Below, in pieces: positions 61,702 to 64,000 of a stretch of DNA of 64,000 nucleotides. The DNA is taken from contig NZ_OY782755.1 in assembly GCF_963678165.1 (NCBI RefSeq), positions 3,601,996-3,665,995 on the forward strand, written 5' to 3'. Under the pieces are notes generated by a model. That model saw only the letters and a list, made by a program, of their open reading frames with translations, searched no databases and was not told the origin of the DNA. Each line of letters opens with the position of its first letter. The stretch's first letter is position 1. Made by a program: the position numbers and the translations under genes. Origin of the DNA: an uncultured Acetobacteroides sp. (GTDB lineage Bacteria > Bacteroidota > Bacteroidia > Bacteroidales > ZOR0009).

Positions 61702-61833
61702 GATAAGTTAATGAAAAGTTATTTGGCTGTTGGTCATGTATATTTAAGTTTAGGTAGCAAAACCTTTCAAACTTTCTTATAGCTAAACCTTAACAAAAAA
61801 AAGCGACCGCGGAGTAGTGGGCGCTTTTTTGTT
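61702..61833 (+). ncRNA. Putative small RNA or leader transcript (contains 23-codon ORF)
   Basis: Between a TAnnTTTG element and a terminator hairpin (GCG..CGC with A-run before and TTTTTTG after, 61797-61833) lies about 130 nt. It contains a stem TTAAGTTTAG (from 61744) against CTAAACCTTAA (from 61783), and also an ATG at 61711 with a 23-codon ORF ending TAG 61782 (MKSYLAVGHVYLSLGSKTFQ...). It may encode a peptide or be a non-coding RNA such as a 6S-like RNA or an attenuated leader of the gene at 61908. The region 61438-61687 shows no other gene. Confidence 0.35.
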
Positions 61834-61907
61834 TTTATCTCCTTTTCAAGGTACTGGATATCCTAATTCTTTCTCTATCTTAGAATGCTTTTTTGAAGTA
61901 AACCTTC

Positions 61908-63113
61908 ATGGAAATGACAAGACGTTTTTTACTAATTGCAAGTATTTTATTTTCAAGTATTTTTCTCAAGGCAGAGAGCTATAGAAATATAACAGTAAGC
62001 CTGTTAACGGTATCGCCAGGAACCGAACTTTACTCACTTTTTGGGCACAGCGCCATTCGAATCCAAGATCCGCTGCAAGGTGTAGATGATGTTTATAACT
62101 TTGGCACCTTCGATTTTGACACCCCCAATTTTGGCCTAAAGTTTGTTTCTGGTCGCCTCGATTATATGCTTGCCAAAAACACCTACTCCCAAGTTTACCA
62201 GAGTTACCTTTGGGAACAGCGAGCAATGACAGAACAAGTTCTTAACCTAACAAGTGATCAAAAGAAGAAGATTATCGGCTTGTTAGAAAAGAATTATCTA
62301 CCTGAAAATCGATTCTACAGGTACGCCTTTTTAGATGACAACTGTGCAACTCGCATAAGGGATGTCATTGAAGATGGACTATCCGACAGCACTGTTTTTA
62401 GCCAAGCCAAAACCAGCTATTCTAAACTAACCTACCGCCAGCTTCTTAGACAGTTTCTAACAGACTTCCCTTGGGTTAGCTTAGGCATAGACCTCGCAAT
62501 TGGTCTCCCTGGAGATAAGGTTACCGACAATCGGGAGAAAATGTTTCTTCCAGAATACATGAGGCAGCTAGTCGAAGTAAGCACCCTAAAAAATGGAGAA
62601 AAACTGGCTAGCGAGACTCGTTCTCTGCTCACCGACATCAAGGAACCCTTCGAAACTATAAATTTTATTACCCCAATCTCCATATTTTTTGCGATGCTTA
62701 CGCTTTCGCTAATAGGATTCTCCTCAAAACAATTTTCACGAATATTCAGTTCGGTATTCTACTTTGTACTAGGAGTACTGGGCATAGTGCTTCTGCTTAC
62801 CTCTTTCGCAACAGACCATACTGCGCTAAGGAATAACCTAAACCTACTCTGGGCATTGCCATTCAACATCATAATGTTTCGTGCCGCAGGGAAACAGGCC
62901 ATTAGCAAGTTTGCCCGTTACTACTTTCTTTCGGTAGGAGCTATTGCTGCACTCCTCCTTATTTTTTGGGGTAACTTCCCTCAAGAATTTAACAAAGCGC
63001 TTATACCTGTCTTTATTACAATCGTTGTAACCTCTGCTCAAATAGGCATTCAACGTTATGTTCCCAAAGAAACAGGGAAATCAAGCTGTACAAGAAAGAA
63101 ATTATTTGTATAA
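61908..63113 (+). CDS. DUF4105 (Lnb-like N-terminal periplasmic domain) membrane protein
   Basis: A 401-aa protein: signal peptide or anchor (MTRRFLLIASILFSSIFLKA), then DUF4105 (about 28-190) with TVSPGTELYSLFGHSAIRIQ, VYNFGTFDFDTPNF, and FLDDNCATRIRD, the family's conserved His/Asn-Cys pattern that resembles papain-like or Lnb lipid transferase proteins. The C-terminal third has about four membrane segments ending in a basic tail. Members are common in Bacteroidota; an acyltransferase or protease role is suspected but not proven. ATG 61908 or 61914 are both possible starts. Confidence 0.85.
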   Translation: MEMTRRFLLIASILFSSIFLKAESYRNITVSLLTVSPGTELYSLFGHSAIRIQDPLQGVDDVYNFGTFDFDTPNFGLKFVSGRLDYMLAKNTYSQVYQSYLWEQRAMTEQVLNLTSDQKKKIIGLLEKNYLPENRFYRYAFLDDNCATRIRDVIEDGLSDSTVFSQAKTSYSKLTYRQLLRQFLTDFPWVSLGIDLAIGLPGDKVTDNREKMFLPEYMRQLVEVSTLKNGEKLASETRSLLTDIKEPFETINFITPISIFFAMLTLSLIGFSSKQFSRIFSSVFYFVLGVLGIVLLLTSFATDHTALRNNLNLLWALPFNIIMFRAAGKQAISKFARYYFLSVGAIAALLLIFWGNFPQEFNKALIPVFITIVVTSAQIGIQRYVPKETGKSSCTRKKLFV

Positions 63114-63182
63114 CCTCTTTCTCACAGAATCTAAACTCTTACACGCTATATTTGAAAAAAGATAGCCACTAACAGTAAAACT

Positions 63183-64000
63183 ATGATTAGAAAAGCATCC
63201 GTAGTAGTATTAATGCTGATTTGCTTAGGTATATCAGCACACGGACAACAAGCCCCACTTGACAAGGCTAACGCATTGTTCAATGCAGGTGCCTACTCTG
63301 AGGCTATCAAGACATACCGCAATGGTGATTTTGTGCTGCTGCTACCCAAGGAAAGCCGTGGCGAAGTTTTCTTCAAAACGGCCGAAGCATATCGACTCAT
63401 AGGACAATATCGTCAAGCCGAGATATACTACGAAAAGGCACAGGAAAAAGGCTACAAGGCTCCTGAGTTCTTTCTAAACTACGCCAAAGTGCTGCTTATC
63501 AACGAAAGTTACGAAAAGGCGCTTAGCAATTTCGAAGAGTATAAGAAGCTAAAGCCTAACAGCCCTGCGGTTAGCATTGGGATTCAATCTGTAGAGTTAG
63601 CCCAGAAGCTGAAGAAAAACCCAACCAGCTACGTAGTCGATCCACTACCTTTTATTAATGGTAAAACCAACGATTTCTCGCCAGCCATAATCCCCAACGA
63701 CCCCAAGAAACTCTTCTTTTCATCCTCTCGCGTTGCATCAACTGGAATCAGCACGCATAGCGCCACTGGAGAAGAGTTCTCAGACATCTTCGTCTGCGAA
63801 CTTGACAACCGAGACAAATGGGTTGACCCAAAACCAGTCGCTGGCATCAACAGCGATGTTGAAGAAGCCACGTGTACCTTTAACCAAGATGGTTCGGAGA
63901 TATACTTTTCGCGTGCGCGCATCGCCAAACGCAAGCAAATGGGCTGCGAAATTTATGTGGCAAAAATGGAAGGTACCCGTTACGGGAACCCAATACTAAT
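63183..64000 (+). CDS. TPR/PD40 protein of the OmpA/PorE type, N-terminal part only
   Basis: The frame from ATG 63183 runs off the end of the window (272 residues seen). Signal peptide MIRKASVVVLMLICLGISAH. Residues 25-140 carry three or so TPR-like helical pairs (FNAGAYSEAIKTYRNGDF, FKTAEAYRLIGQYRQAEIYY). From about 150 a PD40/WD40-like beta-propeller begins (FINGKTNDFSPAIIPNDPKK, LFFSSSRVAS, EATCTFNQDGSEIYFSR). This order is that of the OmpA-family envelope proteins including PorE/P60-like subunits associated with type IX secretion in Bacteroidota; whether the OmpA domain follows is unseen. Confidence 0.8.
   Translation, partial: MIRKASVVVLMLICLGISAHGQQAPLDKANALFNAGAYSEAIKTYRNGDFVLLLPKESRGEVFFKTAEAYRLIGQYRQAEIYYEKAQEKGYKAPEFFLNYAKVLLINESYEKALSNFEEYKKLKPNSPAVSIGIQSVELAQKLKKNPTSYVVDPLPFINGKTNDFSPAIIPNDPKKLFFSSSRVASTGISTHSATGEEFSDIFVCELDNRDKWVDPKPVAGINSDVEEATCTFNQDGSEIYFSRARIAKRKQMGCEIYVAKMEGTRYGNPIL

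Overview
The window looks like a chromosomal stretch from a member of the Bacteroidota, most likely order Bacteroidales; the genus cannot be told from this sequence. Pointers are the DAHP synthase fused to chorismate mutase, class III glutamine synthetase, the DUF4105 protein, TonB_C-domain proteins without the usual energy-transducer architecture, a TPR/PD40 protein of the OmpA/PorE kind, GTG/TTG starts with little Shine-Dalgarno sequence, and repeated matches to the Bacteroidota -7 promoter element TAnnTTTG upstream of genes. Most genes are GC-rich at third positions. Two short AT-rich patches (about 39.8-40.5 kb and 47.7-49.6 kb) stand out.

Layout. 0-8 kb: aromatic amino-acid genes (tyrA, DAHP synthase/chorismate mutase, aroB, aroD, aroE, aroA, aroC), then a 42-bp tandem array lying between the aroC stop and a terminator. 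8-11.2 kb: minus-strand ABC-transporter operon with a GntR regulator and a strong palindrome over its promoter. 11.5-16.9 kb: two M3 peptidase paralogues around a patatin phospholipase. 17-21 kb: dnaB, a small barrel protein, a secreted esterase. 21-24 kb: DsrE, a single-Cys DsrC/TusE homologue and a sulfide:quinone oxidoreductase-like flavoprotein, divergent from a Crp/Fnr regulator across a 29-bp palindrome. 24-34 kb: YjjG phosphatase, DEAD helicase, purine permease, LiaF-like/LytS/LytTR signalling operon, alkaline phosphatase, prfA, pyrF. 34-40 kb: a YgbA_NO gene carrying an in-frame palindrome insertion, a 21-bp array, an M20 dipeptidase, DUF3109, and the three AmmeMemoRadiSam genes. 40-49.5 kb: DUF1493 orphan, HExxH protein, purM, NAD-binding protein, InlB-repeat lipoprotein, fetAB, CAP protein, two glycosyltransferase-type genes. 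49.6-64 kb: gpmI, DUF6261, a 42-bp array, an operon of three TonB_C proteins plus a radical SAM/SPASM enzyme, lipoproteins, glnN, an AlaX-type protein, a possible short RNA or peptide gene, DUF4105, and a truncated TPR/PD40 protein.

Two observations deserve most attention. First, at least five (probably six) intergenic regions hold tandem arrays whose units are unrelated in sequence but are 21 or 42 bp long, that is two or four turns of B-DNA. The register is kept with no indels even where sequence has drifted far, and in one array half of the unit is swapped for a different palindrome while the other half and the 42-bp spacing stay. Second, the TonB_C-radical SAM operon at 53.4-56.5 kb looks like a variant of the rSAM/lipoprotein type of system: three tandem proteins share a nearly invariant 53-residue leader ending in a lipobox Cys (Ala in the first), directly followed by a SPASM-domain radical SAM enzyme.
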